43,942 nucleotides of DNA, taken from assembly GCF_018614195.1 (NCBI RefSeq), contig NZ_JAGGOT010000036.1, forward strand, positions 1 through 43,942, written 5' to 3'. Shown one piece after another: positions 14,366 through 22,993 of this stretch (its first letter is position 1; each line of letters begins with the position of its first letter). Both the position numbers and the translations under genes were made by a program. This DNA is from Streptomyces sp. ISL-43 (GTDB lineage: Bacteria; Actinomycetota; Actinomycetes; Streptomycetales; Streptomycetaceae). Under the pieces are notes generated by a model. The model made no database searches. It saw only the letters and a list, made by a program, of their open reading frames with translations, and was not told the origin of the DNA.

Positions 14366-15607
14366 TCAGCCTTCGGCGCGGGAGAGGAGGACGACGGCGA
14401 CGTCGTCCGTCAGCTCACCGCCGTTGAGGCGGCGGGCCTCGGTCACGGAGGCTTCCAGCAGGCCTTCGCCGCTCAGCCCGTCGTCCAGGTGGCGGTTGAT
14501 CATCTCGACCATGCCGTCCTGCCCGAGGCGTTCCCTGCCGGGACCGATCCGGCCCTCGATCAGCCCGTCGGTGTAGAGCATCAGGCTCCACGTGCCACCC
14601 AGCTCGACCTGGCGGCGGGGCCAGCGGGCCCGGGGCAGCAGACCGAGCGCCGGGCCGCTGTTCTCGTACGGGAGCAGCCGCGCGGGGCGGCCCGGCCTGG
14701 ATATCAGCGGCGCCGGATGGCCCGCCAGGCACAGGCCCGCGCGGCGGCCGTCCGGGGCGATGTCCACCGTGCACAGCGTCGCGAAGATCTCCTCGCAGGG
14801 GCGCTCGACTTCGAGGACCTCCTGGAGGGTGGCGAGCAGGTCGTCGCCGCACAGGCCGGCCAGGGTCAGCGCGCGCCAGGCGATGCGCAGCTCCACGCCG
14901 AGGGCGGCCTCGTCCGGGCCGTGGCCGCAGACGTCGCCGATCATGGCGTGGACGGTGCCGTCGGGGGTACGGACGGTGTCGTAGAAGTCCCCGCCGAGCA
15001 GCGCGCGGCTGCGGCCGGGGCGGTAGCGGGCCGCGAAGCGGAGGTCGGAGCCCTCAAGGAGCGGGTGCGGGAGCAGGCCGCGCTCCAGGCGGGCGTTCTC
15101 CTGGGCGTGCAGTTTCGATTCTGCGAGCTTGTACTGGGCGATGTCGGCCCGTTTTCTCTCCACCGCGTAGCGGATGGCGCGGTTGAGGAGCCGCCCGTCG
15201 AGCTCGTCGCGGAAGAGGAAGTCCTGGGCCCCCACCCGTACGGCCTCCGCGGCGCGCTCCGCGTCGCCCTCGGAGGTGAGGACGAGGACGGCGTGCCGGG
15301 GGGCGATGCGCAGGACCTGGCGCAGGGCGCCGAGCGGGTCGGCGCCGTCGGCCGGGCCGGCGGAGCCGTGCGGGAGCGCGAGGTCGAGCAGCACGCAGTG
15401 CACGTCCGGGGTGAGCAGGCGGGCGGCCTCGGTGAGGTTGCGGGCGCTGCGCAGCCGGATGCGGTGGCCGTCGGCGTCGAGGATCTCGGGGACGGTGAGG
15501 CCGCCGGCGGGGTCGTCCTCGATCACCAGCAGGTTGAGCGCCGACTGGCTGCCCGGGCCGCTCTCGGTGGCTGGGATGTCCCTCTGCCGCGGTACGGGTA
15601 CGGGCAT
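14366..15607 (-). CDS. Response regulator fused to SpoIIE/PP2C phosphatase
   Basis: A 413-aa signalling protein. The N-terminal receiver domain (~24-150) has the acidic pair in VIEDD (30-32), a phosphoacceptor Asp at ~75 (VLLDLAL) and the switch Thr at ~111. A short helical linker follows (RAIRYAVERKRADIAQYKL). The C-terminal PP2C phosphatase of the RsbU/SpoIIE type has the metal motifs LGGDFYD, IGDVCGHG and ELTDDVAVVLL. Such proteins dephosphorylate anti-anti-sigma factors. The usual receiver Lys (before the final helix) appears as Arg at ~133 (FLFRDELDG). ATG 15607 follows GGAAGGAA; the frame continues upstream without coding character. Confidence 0.85.
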   Translation of the reverse strand: MPVPVPRQRDIPATESGPGSQSALNLLVIEDDPAGGLTVPEILDADGHRIRLRSARNLTEAARLLTPDVHCVLLDLALPHGSAGPADGADPLGALRQVLRIAPRHAVLVLTSEGDAERAAEAVRVGAQDFLFRDELDGRLLNRAIRYAVERKRADIAQYKLAESKLHAQENARLERGLLPHPLLEGSDLRFAARYRPGRSRALLGGDFYDTVRTPDGTVHAMIGDVCGHGPDEAALGVELRIAWRALTLAGLCGDDLLATLQEVLEVERPCEEIFATLCTVDIAPDGRRAGLCLAGHPAPLISRPGRPARLLPYENSGPALGLLPRARWPRRQVELGGTWSLMLYTDGLIEGRIGPGRERLGQDGMVEMINRHLDDGLSGEGLLEASVTEARRLNGGELTDDVAVVLLSRAEG

Positions 15608-15842
15608 CGTTTCCGGTTCCTTCCCGCCCCCTCTGGGGTCGCTCGTCCGGGCGACCCTAGCGGGCGGGGTGGGCAAAGCGGAATGCCGTGGCTGGCAGGG
15701 GGCTCCGGCATATGCCTTTATCCAGGGGGAAAGCCCGCCCCGCCGAATGACCAACGTCACGGCGCCGGGGCGCGCCGTCCCGCCCACCGAGACGTCCCGG
15801 GTCCGGGCGTCGGCGGCCCCGCCGAGGGCCCCCGCACCACCC

Positions 15843-16892
15843 CTACGCGTCCGGTCGGACGACCGCCTTGATCGGCATCGAGCCCGCGCCCGCCATCGTG
15901 ACGTTGCGCCCGGGGCGGGGGGCGTGGACTATCGCGCCGTCGCCCACATAGATCCCGACGTGGCTCGCGTCGTCGAAGTAGATGATCAGGTCGCCGGGCC
16001 GCATGTCCTTGATCGCGACCTTCGGCAGCCGCAGCTGCTCCTGCGAGGTCCGCGGGATCGCCTTGCCCGCCGAGAGCCAGGCCTGCGAGGTCAGGCCGGA
16101 GCAGTCGTACGAGCCCGGTCCCTCCGCGCCCCACACGTACGGCTTGCCGATCGCGGCGGCGGCGTACAGCACGGCCCGCTTGCCCGCGTCGGTGGCCGCC
16201 GAGCCGGTGGCGTCCTTCATCGCTCCCGTCGACAACCAGGCCGTCTGCGCCTTGTACTGCGCTTCCTGCTCCAGCTGCAGCAGCTTGGCCTTCTGCTCGG
16301 CCTCCAGCTTGCTTTCGAGCTCCTCCGCCGCCTTGATCTTCTCCTCGACCTGCTTCTTCGAGGCCTCCTGCTTGAGCCGGTTGGCCTCCAGCGTCTCCCA
16401 GTGCGCGCTCGCGTCCTTCGCGTACTGCTGCAAGTCGCCCTGGGTCCGGTTCAGTTCGGAGAGCAGGTCCGAGGCCGCCTTCTCGCCCTGGCGCAGCCGG
16501 TCGGAGCCGTCCAGGAACTGGGTCGGGTTGTTGGTCAGGGCCAGCTGCGCGCCCGGCGGCAGCCCGCCCGAGCGGTACTGTGCGCGGGCGGCCGCGCCCG
16601 CGCGGCTCTTCAGTCCGGTGATCCGCTCCTGGCCGGCGACGACCAGCTTGGCGATCTCGACGATCTTGGCGGACTGGGTCTTGGTCTCGCCCTCCGCGAG
16701 GTTGTAGGCGTCCGTGGCGGCGCCGGCCTCGCGGTAGAGGTCCTCTATCTCTTTGCGGACTTGCTCCAGGGACCTGCCCTGCTGGGGCTCCGGTGCCGCG
16801 AACGCCGTGCCGGCCAGCAGGCCGGGCGCGCTCAGTAGTGCCGTCGCGCAGAGCAGCGTGAGGGCGATCGATCCCCGTCGTCGTTTCCTCAT
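15843..16892 (-). CDS. Secreted NlpC/P60 peptidoglycan endopeptidase
   Basis: A 349-aa secreted cell-wall hydrolase. There is an N-terminal signal peptide (MRKRRR, then a hydrophobic core, cleavage near AFA-AP at ~33). A long coiled-coil region (~35-215) is rich in Glu, Lys and Gln, including the run KAKLLQLEQEAQYK. The C-terminal NlpC/P60 domain has catalytic C264 in YDCSGL, H311 in SHVGIYVG and H323 in IVHAP. This matches RipA/PcsB-like D,L-endopeptidases that cleave stem peptides during growth or germination. ATG 16892 has GGGGGGA just upstream. A 12-bp palindrome (GTGGATATCCAC) at 16982-16993 lies in the upstream region. No c-di-AMP riboswitch is visible upstream. Confidence 0.9.
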   Translation of the reverse strand: MRKRRRGSIALTLLCATALLSAPGLLAGTAFAAPEPQQGRSLEQVRKEIEDLYREAGAATDAYNLAEGETKTQSAKIVEIAKLVVAGQERITGLKSRAGAAARAQYRSGGLPPGAQLALTNNPTQFLDGSDRLRQGEKAASDLLSELNRTQGDLQQYAKDASAHWETLEANRLKQEASKKQVEEKIKAAEELESKLEAEQKAKLLQLEQEAQYKAQTAWLSTGAMKDATGSAATDAGKRAVLYAAAAIGKPYVWGAEGPGSYDCSGLTSQAWLSAGKAIPRTSQEQLRLPKVAIKDMRPGDLIIYFDDASHVGIYVGDGAIVHAPRPGRNVTMAGAGSMPIKAVVRPDA

Positions 16893-17052
16893 GGTCCCCC
16901 CAGACACAGGATTGACTAATCGTCAGTAACTTGTCATTGCCTTCGGGATGGTGCCACGAGTCGGTGAATTCCAACACCCTTGTGGATATCCACCCGATGC
17001 GTCCCGGTCGTCCCCGTTGCCCACGTCGCCGCCGCCGTCCCCGTCGTCCCTA

Positions 17053-17862
17053 TCACCCCGAAGGCCTCAACGCTTCCCACCGCACCGTCAGTTCCCCCTG
17101 CCGCCACCGAACCGGCCCGTCCGCCAGCGGCCAGTCGGCGGACAGCGCCCGCGCCGTCCGGATCCAGCGCTGTCGCGCCCCGTACGAGGCGTACGGCGCC
17201 GCCGCCGCCCACGCCCGGTCGAAGTCGCGCAGGAACGCGTGCACCGGCTCGCCCGGCACGTTGCGGTGGATCAGCGCCTTCGGCAGCCTTTCCGCCAGGT
17301 CCGAGGGGCGCTCCAGGGAGCCCAGCCGGGTCGCGAAGGTCACCGTGCGCGCCCCCTCGGGCCCCAACGCGACCCACACGTGCCGCCGCCCGATCTCGTC
17401 GCAGGTCCCCTCCACCAGCAGCCCCTCCGGGGCCAGCCGGGAACGCAATCGCTCCCACACGGCCTCGACCTGCTCCTCGTCGTACTGGCGCAGCACGTTC
17501 GCCGCGCGGATCAGCGCCGGCCGGACCCCGCCCTCCAGCGGCACCTCGAACCCGCCGTGCCGAAAGCTCAGCCCCTCCCGCTCGTACGGCTTCGCGCCCG
17601 CGACCCGCGCCGGTTCGATCTCGATGCCGACCACCCGCACCCGCGGAGCCGCCTCCCGCAGCCGCGCCAGCAGCTCCACCGCCGTCCAGGGCGCGGCCCC
17701 GTAGCCGAGGTCCACCGCCACCGGATCGTCCGCGCGCCGCAGCGCCGCCCCGTGCGTAGCCGCGATCCAGCGGTCCATCCGGCGCAAGCGGTTCGGGTTC
17801 GTCGTCCCGCGCGTCACCGTGCCGACGGGGCGACGAGGGGGAGGGGTGGAGCGGGAAGCCAT
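17053..17862 (-). CDS. SAM-dependent class I methyltransferase
   Basis: A 269-aa protein. The AdoMet-binding motif I is VAVDLGYGAAPWTAVELL (~48-65); the acidic end of strand 2 is VGIEIEP (~78-84), and a later VEGTCDEIGRRHVW segment is typical of this actinobacterial family. It lies divergently from mshA, the conserved position in Streptomyces. The substrate is unknown. A -10-like TACTCT (minus strand, 17869-17874) is six bases before the ATG, so the mRNA may be leaderless. Confidence 0.8.
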   Translation of the reverse strand: MASRSTPPPRRPVGTVTRGTTNPNRLRRMDRWIAATHGAALRRADDPVAVDLGYGAAPWTAVELLARLREAAPRVRVVGIEIEPARVAGAKPYEREGLSFRHGGFEVPLEGGVRPALIRAANVLRQYDEEQVEAVWERLRSRLAPEGLLVEGTCDEIGRRHVWVALGPEGARTVTFATRLGSLERPSDLAERLPKALIHRNVPGEPVHAFLRDFDRAWAAAAPYASYGARQRWIRTARALSADWPLADGPVRWRQGELTVRWEALRPSG

Positions 17863-18026
17863 GTGCAGAGAGTAAGCGGAGCACTCCCGCCCGATAAAAA
17901 TCCGGCAAACAGCTCAGGAATCCCCCCGCCCCCGGAATGCGGGAGACGGCCATTCGGGTTGCACTCCTAGAAGGGCGCCGACAGCGCTCCCCGCGTCATG
18001 CCGTCCGAGCGAGAGGAACTGCTCCC

Positions 18027-19415
18027 TTGAGCCAGTACGTGTCCCGCCTCGGCGGCAGCATCGGCGGACGGATCGCCGCGGCCCGCTCCGCCACCCGCCA
18101 CGAGCCGCCCCGCCTGCGACTGCCCGCCGGGGTCGGCGGCCACCGCAAGCCGCGCCGCGTCGCCATGCTCAGCGTGCACACCTCACCGCTGCACCAGCCC
18201 GGCACCGGCGACGCCGGCGGGATGAACGTGTACATCGTCGAGCTGGCCAAGCGCCTCGCCGCGATCAACATCGAGGTCGAGATCTTCACCCGGGCCACCA
18301 CCGGCGGCCTGCCGCCCGTCGTCGAGCTCTCGCCCGGAGTCCTGGTACGGCACGTGGACGCGGGCCCGTACGAGGGTCTCGCCAAGGAGGAGCTGCCGGC
18401 CCAGCTGTGCGCCTTCACCCACGGCGTGATGCAGGCCTGGGCCGGCCACCGCCCCGGCTACTACGACCTCGTCCACTCCCATTACTGGCTCTCCGGCCAC
18501 GTGGGCTGGCTCGCCGCCGAGCGCTGGGGCGTCCCGCTCGTGCACGCCATGCACACCATGGCCAAGGTCAAGAACGCGGCGCTCGCCGAGGGCGACACCC
18601 CCGAGCCCGCCGCCCGCGTCATCGGCGAGACGCAGATCGTCACCGCGGCCGACCGCCTCATCGCGAACACCGCCGAGGAGGCCGACGAGCTCGTCCGCCA
18701 CTACGAAGCCGACCCGGGCAAGGTCGCCGTCGTCCACCCCGGCGTGAACCTCGACCGCTTCACCGTCGCCGACGGCCGGGCCGCCGCCCGCGCCCGCCTC
18801 GGACTGCCGCAGGACGCCGTCATCCCGCTCTTCGCGGGCCGCATCCAGCCGCTCAAGGCCCCCGACATCCTGCTGCGGGCCGTCGCCGAGCTGGTGGACC
18901 GGGACCCGGCGCTGCGCCGCCGGCTCTTCGTGCCCGTCGTCGGCGGGCCGAGCGGCAGCGGGCTCGCCAAGCCGGAAGGGCTGCAGAAGCTCGCCGCGAA
19001 GCTCGGTATCGCGGACCTCGTCCACTTCCACCCGCCGGTGGCCCAAGACGCGCTCGCGGACTGGTTCCGGGCGGCGTCCGTCCTGGTCATGCCCTCGTAC
19101 AGCGAGTCCTTCGGGCTCGTCGCCATAGAGGCCCAGGCCACCGGAACACCCGTACTGGCGGCCGCCGTCGGCGGACTGCCGGTCGCCGTCAACGACGGGG
19201 TGACGGGCATCCTCGTACCCGGACACGACCCGGTGGACTACGCCCGCGAGCTACGCCGCTTCGTGGACGAGCCCGGGCTCGCGGACGTGATGGGCGGTGC
19301 GGCGGCGCGGCACGCGCAGTTCTTCGGCTGGGACACCGCCGCGAGCGGCACGGCCGACGTGTACACCGCGGCGATGCACGACCACCGCCGTCACGTACGC
19401 TCCCACCATGGCTGA
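18027..19415 (+). CDS. mshA: D-inositol-3-phosphate glycosyltransferase (mycothiol)
   Basis: MshA transfers GlcNAc from UDP-GlcNAc to inositol-3-phosphate, the first step of mycothiol synthesis. It is a 462-aa GT4/GT-B protein. Hallmarks are SVHTSPLHQPGTGDAGGMNV near residue 50, HSHYWLSG, the linker with FAGRIQPLKAPD, and the donor-site PSYSESFGLVAIEAQATGTP. I chose the TTG at 18027 (preceded by GAGAGGAA) because the protein then begins SQYVSRLG as in Streptomyces orthologues. The end overlaps the ybjN-like gene by eight bases. Confidence 0.95.
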   Translation: MSQYVSRLGGSIGGRIAAARSATRHEPPRLRLPAGVGGHRKPRRVAMLSVHTSPLHQPGTGDAGGMNVYIVELAKRLAAINIEVEIFTRATTGGLPPVVELSPGVLVRHVDAGPYEGLAKEELPAQLCAFTHGVMQAWAGHRPGYYDLVHSHYWLSGHVGWLAAERWGVPLVHAMHTMAKVKNAALAEGDTPEPAARVIGETQIVTAADRLIANTAEEADELVRHYEADPGKVAVVHPGVNLDRFTVADGRAAARARLGLPQDAVIPLFAGRIQPLKAPDILLRAVAELVDRDPALRRRLFVPVVGGPSGSGLAKPEGLQKLAAKLGIADLVHFHPPVAQDALADWFRAASVLVMPSYSESFGLVAIEAQATGTPVLAAAVGGLPVAVNDGVTGILVPGHDPVDYARELRRFVDEPGLADVMGGAAARHAQFFGWDTAASGTADVYTAAMHDHRRHVRSHHG

Positions 19416-19905
19416 CGCTGACACCGCCGGGATCATCGAAGCGACGCTGACCAGCGCGGAGCTGAGCTGGGAGAGCCCGTCACCGGGCACGTACGTCGTC
19501 CAGCTCCCCGGCACCCGCAAGCTGAGCACCACCTGCTCGCTCAAGGTCGGCAAGCACTCCCTGTCGGTCAACGCCTTCGTGGTCCGCCACCCCGACGAGA
19601 ACGAGGCGGGCGTCCACCGCTGGCTGCTGGAGCGCAACCTCAAGCTCTACGGCATGGGCTACGCGGTGGACGCGCTCGGTGACGTCTACCTGACGGCCCG
19701 CCTCCCCCTGTCGGTGATCACTCCGGACGACCTCGACCAGCTGCTCGGCACGGTGCTGGAGGCGGCGGACGGCGCCTTCAACACCCTGCTGGAGCTGGGT
19801 TTCGCGAGCGCGATCCGGCGGGAGTACGAGTGGCGCGTCTCGCGCGGCGAGTCGACCCGCAACCTCGACGCCTTCAAGAACCTGACGCAGCCGTCGCAGC
19901 CGTAG
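19408..19905 (+). CDS. YbjN-domain protein
   Basis: A 165-aa cytoplasmic protein of the actinobacterial YbjN family, which resembles type III secretion chaperones in fold. Characteristic segments are GTRKLSTTCSLKVGKHSLSV, HRWLLERNLKLYGMGYA and PDDLDQLLGTVLEAADGAFN. Its function is not established. ATG 19408 overlaps the mshA stop by eight bases, but TACGCT at 19396-19401, six bases before the ATG, suggests an extra leaderless promoter. Its last 32 bases overlap the end of the convergent MFS gene. Confidence 0.85.
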   Translation: MADADTAGIIEATLTSAELSWESPSPGTYVVQLPGTRKLSTTCSLKVGKHSLSVNAFVVRHPDENEAGVHRWLLERNLKLYGMGYAVDALGDVYLTARLPLSVITPDDLDQLLGTVLEAADGAFNTLLELGFASAIRREYEWRVSRGESTRNLDAFKNLTQPSQP

Positions 19906-21220
19906 CGGGCTTCACCGGCGGCGCCGTAGCGGCCGGGACGACGCCCACTCCCTGTCCCTCTCCCTGTCCCTCTCCCTGTCCCTCTCCCTCATGGTCGCCT
20001 CCGGAGACCTGCTCGTCCTCCGCGAGCCCCCGCATCAGCAGCCAGTAGCCCAGCGCGGCCACCATGCCCAGGACCGCCGTCGAGCCCCACAGCCACCCCG
20101 CGCCGAAGTGCTCGATCGCGAAGCCCGCCATCAGCGGCGCCACCAGCGAGGCCACCGCCCAGGACATCGTGTACATGCCCTGGTAGCGGCCGCGTCCGTG
20201 CAGCGGGGAGAGCCGCGCCACCAGGCCCATCTGGGTCGGCGAGTTGACGATTTCGGCCAGCGTCCACACGCAGACGGTCAGCGCCAGGCTCCACACCGAC
20301 CCGCCGAAGGCCGTCAGCCCGAAGCCGTACCCGGCCAGCAGCGCCGAGATGACCAGGAGCTTCTGCGGGTCGCGGTGCTCGATGAACCGGGTGACCGGGA
20401 TCTGCAGCAGCACGATCAGCAGGCCGTTCACGCCGATCACCAGGCCGTAGTCGGCCGTCGAGAAGCCGGCCGCGCCCATCGCGAGCGGCAGCCCGAACGA
20501 CCCCTGCATGAAGATCAGCGAGATCAGGAACGACAGCCCGACCACGCCCATGAAGCGCCCGTCCCGCAGCACCGTCCCCAGGCCGATCTCCGGCTCGGCG
20601 GCCGCCTTCTCCGCCGCGGTCCGCTCCGGCCGCGACTCGGGCAGCTTGACGTACACGAGCACCGCGCAGAGCAGCGTCAGGGCAGCCTCGCCGAGGAACC
20701 CGGCCAGGTAGCTGTACTCGGCGATGAATCCCGCCGCGGTCGCGCTGACGGCGAAGCCGAGGTTGATGGCCCAGTAGTTCAGCGCGAAGGCCCGTACCCG
20801 GTCCTCGGGGCGGACGATGTCCGCCATCATCGCCTGCACCGCCGGGCGCGAGGCGTTCGAGGTCATGCCGACCAGCGTCGCCACCGCCGCGATCGCCGCC
20901 GGATGCTCCATGAAGCCGAGCAGCGCCACCGAGAACGCGGTCGAGGCCTGCGCCGCGACCAGCGTGGGCCGCCGGCCCAGCCGGTCCGTCAGCACGCCCG
21001 CGACGAGCGAGGAGATCACGCCGCCGAGCCCGTGCAGGGCCACCACAAGTCCCACGAAGGAGGCCGAGTAGCCCCGTTCCAGGGTCAGGTACAAGGTCAT
21101 GAATGTGGCGACGAAGGCCCCGAGCCGGTTGACCAGCGTGCTCGTCCAGAGCCACCAGAACTCGCGCGGCAGCCCCGACACGCTCTCCCTGGCGGCCCGT
21201 CTCAAACTGGCAACGGACAT
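19874..21220 (-). CDS. MFS transporter, drug-efflux type
   Basis: A 448-aa protein with twelve hydrophobic helices between ~15 and ~405. The A-motif loop after TM2 reads GVLTDRLGRRP, and TM1 contains STLVNRLGAFVATFMTLYL. A 20-30 residue hydrophilic loop separates the two six-helix halves (PESRPERTAAEKAAAEPE). The family exports small molecules by proton antiport; the substrate is unknown. The C-terminal tail after ~420 carries a three-fold EGQG repeat encoded by a 12-bp DNA repeat. It is convergent with the ybjN-like gene, overlapping by 32 bases. It diverges from gpm with a perfect inverted repeat between them. Confidence 0.88.
   Translation of the reverse strand: MSVASLRRAARESVSGLPREFWWLWTSTLVNRLGAFVATFMTLYLTLERGYSASFVGLVVALHGLGGVISSLVAGVLTDRLGRRPTLVAAQASTAFSVALLGFMEHPAAIAAVATLVGMTSNASRPAVQAMMADIVRPEDRVRAFALNYWAINLGFAVSATAAGFIAEYSYLAGFLGEAALTLLCAVLVYVKLPESRPERTAAEKAAAEPEIGLGTVLRDGRFMGVVGLSFLISLIFMQGSFGLPLAMGAAGFSTADYGLVIGVNGLLIVLLQIPVTRFIEHRDPQKLLVISALLAGYGFGLTAFGGSVWSLALTVCVWTLAEIVNSPTQMGLVARLSPLHGRGRYQGMYTMSWAVASLVAPLMAGFAIEHFGAGWLWGSTAVLGMVAALGYWLLMRGLAEDEQVSGGDHEGEGQGEGQGEGQGVGVVPAATAPPVKPATAATAASGS
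19951..19990. repeat. 12-bp tandem repeat within MFS gene end
   Basis: CCTGTCCCTCTC is repeated three times without error (19951-19962, 19963-19974, 19975-19986), followed by a partial CCTC. On the minus strand it encodes EGQG units in the transporter's C-terminal tail. The length is a multiple of three, so copy changes keep the frame. Confidence 0.9.
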
Positions 21221-21296
21221 ACGGAATCCCCCCGGCGGTGTAAGCGTCCCTCTTGCTGTTCGGACCCTACGGACAGTGGGCCCGCAGAGCCACTGG

Positions 21297-21315
21297 ATTG
21301 ACGGCTGCCGTCAAT
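21297..21315. promoter_or_regulatory. Perfect inverted repeat between MFS and gpm genes
   Basis: ATTGACGG, three bases, then CCGTCAAT. This 8-bp perfect dyad lies 77 bp upstream of the MFS start and 67 bp upstream of gpm. A dyad between divergent genes is the usual form of a dimeric regulator's operator. The regulator is not identified. Confidence 0.5.
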
Positions 21316-21382
21316 CGGGGACCCCGCGCACACCGTCCACACCGCGCGCGAGCGGCCGGGTGCGTCCATTAGGCTCGTACGC

Positions 21383-22144
21383 ATGGCCGACGCACCGTAC
21401 AAGCTGATCCTCCTCCGCCACGGCGAGAGCGAATGGAACGCGAAGAACCTGTTCACCGGCTGGGTGGACGTCAACCTCAACGAGAAGGGCGAGAAGGAGG
21501 CGGTCCGCGGCGGTGAGCTGCTCAAGGACGCCGGCCTGCTCCCCGACGTCGTGCACACCTCGCTCCAGAAGCGCGCGATCCGCACCGCGCAGATGGCGCT
21601 CGAGGCCGCCGACCGTCACTGGATCCCGGTCCACCGCTCCTGGCGCCTGAACGAGCGCCACTACGGCGCCCTCCAGGGCAAGGACAAGGCCCAGACCCTC
21701 GCCGAGTTCGGCGAGGAGCAGTTCATGCTGTGGCGCCGCTCGTACGACACCCCGCCGCCGGCCCTCGAGGACGGTACGGAGTACTCGCAGTCCGAGGACC
21801 CGCGCTACGCCTCGATCCCGCCGGAGCTGCGGCCGCGCACCGAGTGCCTCAAGGACGTCGTCGTCCGCATGCTCCCGTACTGGTACGACTCGATCGTCCC
21901 GGACCTGCTGGACGGCCACACCGTCCTGGTCGCCGCGCACGGCAACTCCCTGCGCGCCCTGGTCAAGCACCTGGACGGGGTCTCCGACGCCGACATCGCG
22001 GGCCTGAACATCCCGACCGGCATCCCGCTCTCCTACGAGCTGGACGCCGACTTCAAGCCCCTCAACCCGGGCGGCACCTACCTCGACCCGGACGCCGCCG
22101 CGGCCGCCATCGAGGCCGTCAAGAACCAGGGCAAGAAGAAGTAG
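21383..22144 (+). CDS. gpmA: 2,3-bisphosphoglycerate-dependent phosphoglycerate mutase
   Basis: This glycolytic enzyme interconverts 3- and 2-phosphoglycerate via a phosphohistidine. It is 253 aa, the usual size for dPGM. The catalytic motif LLRHGESEWN carries phospho-acceptor H13. Other family marks are LFTGWVDVNLNEKG, TSLQKRAIRTA, WRLNERHYGALQGKDKA and VAAHGNSLRALVKHL with the second catalytic His. TAGGCT at 21370-21375, seven bases before the ATG, points to a leaderless transcript. A strong terminator follows at 22161. Confidence 0.97.
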   Translation: MADAPYKLILLRHGESEWNAKNLFTGWVDVNLNEKGEKEAVRGGELLKDAGLLPDVVHTSLQKRAIRTAQMALEAADRHWIPVHRSWRLNERHYGALQGKDKAQTLAEFGEEQFMLWRRSYDTPPPALEDGTEYSQSEDPRYASIPPELRPRTECLKDVVVRMLPYWYDSIVPDLLDGHTVLVAAHGNSLRALVKHLDGVSDADIAGLNIPTGIPLSYELDADFKPLNPGGTYLDPDAAAAAIEAVKNQGKKK

Positions 22145-22160
22145 CACCCCTGCACGAAAC

Positions 22161-22200
22161 AGCCCCCTGCCTGCGGTTTCCCCGCCGGTAGGGGGCTTTT
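22161..22200 (+). terminator. Rho-independent terminator after gpmA
   Basis: AGCCCCCT (22161-22168) pairs perfectly with AGGGGGCT (22190-22197). Further pairs lie inside the stem, and a short T run ends at 22200. It starts 17 bases after the gpmA stop. Confidence 0.85.
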
Positions 22201-22414
22201 CGCTGTCCGTGGGCCGTGCCTGCCCCTCCTGTAAGTCATGTTTTCAGGGACACGCGTCACGCCGGAAGAACGGCAGACGGCCAAGAGCCGGCGAGGTTGG
22301 CCGGCCAGTGCTTGACCTGTACACGGCTGGTGGGCGGAGGATGGTGCGGGACCATCGCCGAACACCAGGGGGAGACATGGGAGTACGCGGCAGCACCCGC
22401 GGCGGAGCGCGTAC

Positions 22415-22603
22415 GTGAGCCGCCGGCGCTACGTGGCCAGAGGGGTGCCCGGCGGCTACCGCATCTGGGACAACAAAGGGCGGCACTGGTGGGGCGACCA
22501 CTACGAGCTCTGCCCGGACGACCTGCTCACCGAACTCAACGGCGCGGCCGACCACGCGAAGATCACCGCACTCCTCAAGCGCTACCGGGCACTCAAGCGG
22601 TGA
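22415..22603 (+). CDS. Small basic hypothetical protein
   Basis: A 62-aa protein from GTG 22415 (GGAG ~7 bases upstream). It opens with the basic segment SRRRYVARGVPGGYRIWDN and has an aromatic KGRHWWGDHYE and a helical C-terminus (AKITALLKRYRALKR). The composition is protein-like rather than random. It resembles small conserved Streptomyces proteins, but I do not know its function. The 270 bases before it hold the gpmA terminator and nothing else I recognise. Confidence 0.6.
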   Translation: MSRRRYVARGVPGGYRIWDNKGRHWWGDHYELCPDDLLTELNGAADHAKITALLKRYRALKR

Positions 22604-22714
22604 AGGGCCGGCCGGTGGAGGCCGCCGCGCGGTGAGGCCCGGCGAGCGCGAAGGGCCCCGGCCGACCGGGCGTCGGGCGGGGCCCTTCGTGCGCGCGGAG
22701 CCGGGCGGGGGCGG

Positions 22715-22861
22715 TCAGCCGCCGCACTGGCAGGGGGCGCCGGACTGGCAGCCGCAGCCGCAGCCCGAGCCGCAGCCGCAGGCCGCGAGCAGCGGTAGGC
22801 GCAGCGCCTCCGGCGGCTGCGCTTCCTGCTCCGGGGTGATGGGGACGGGGGAATCGGGCAT
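22715..22861 (-). CDS. 48-residue cysteine-rich peptide
   Basis: A very small gene with a near-perfect AGGAGG at 22866-22871, four bases from ATG 22861. The 48-aa product begins MPDSPVPITPEQEAQPPEAL and has a short helical RLPLLA. It ends in a run of seven cysteines spaced by one or a few residues: A-CGCGSGCGCGCQ, then PCQCGG. Such a tail could bind metal, as in metallothioneins, or be a precursor-like peptide. Similar short proteins occur in other Streptomyces (from memory, unverified). It lies between the 62-aa gene and phoU. Confidence 0.68.
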   Translation of the reverse strand: MPDSPVPITPEQEAQPPEALRLPLLAACGCGSGCGCGCQSGAPCQCGG

Positions 22862-22993
22862 GGATCCTCCTCGTAGGCGTTGTGCCTTCGCCCTCATTCA
22901 TGCCCAGCCGAACCGCTGCGTCAACGGCGCATTGGGGGCTCGTTGTTGACGCCCGCCGGCCCGAGGGCGGAGATTCACCCGAGCGGGGAGATG

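Noticed and set aside
16982..16993. GTGGATATCCAC palindrome as a regulator site
   Set aside because: A perfect 12-bp palindrome, but it is isolated, near the stop of the upstream gene and without a second copy, so no function is claimed.
15844..17000. c-di-AMP (ydaO-type) riboswitch upstream of the NlpC/P60 gene
   Set aside because: Many Streptomyces wall hydrolase genes have one, but the 160 bp here lack its conserved segments and are too short.
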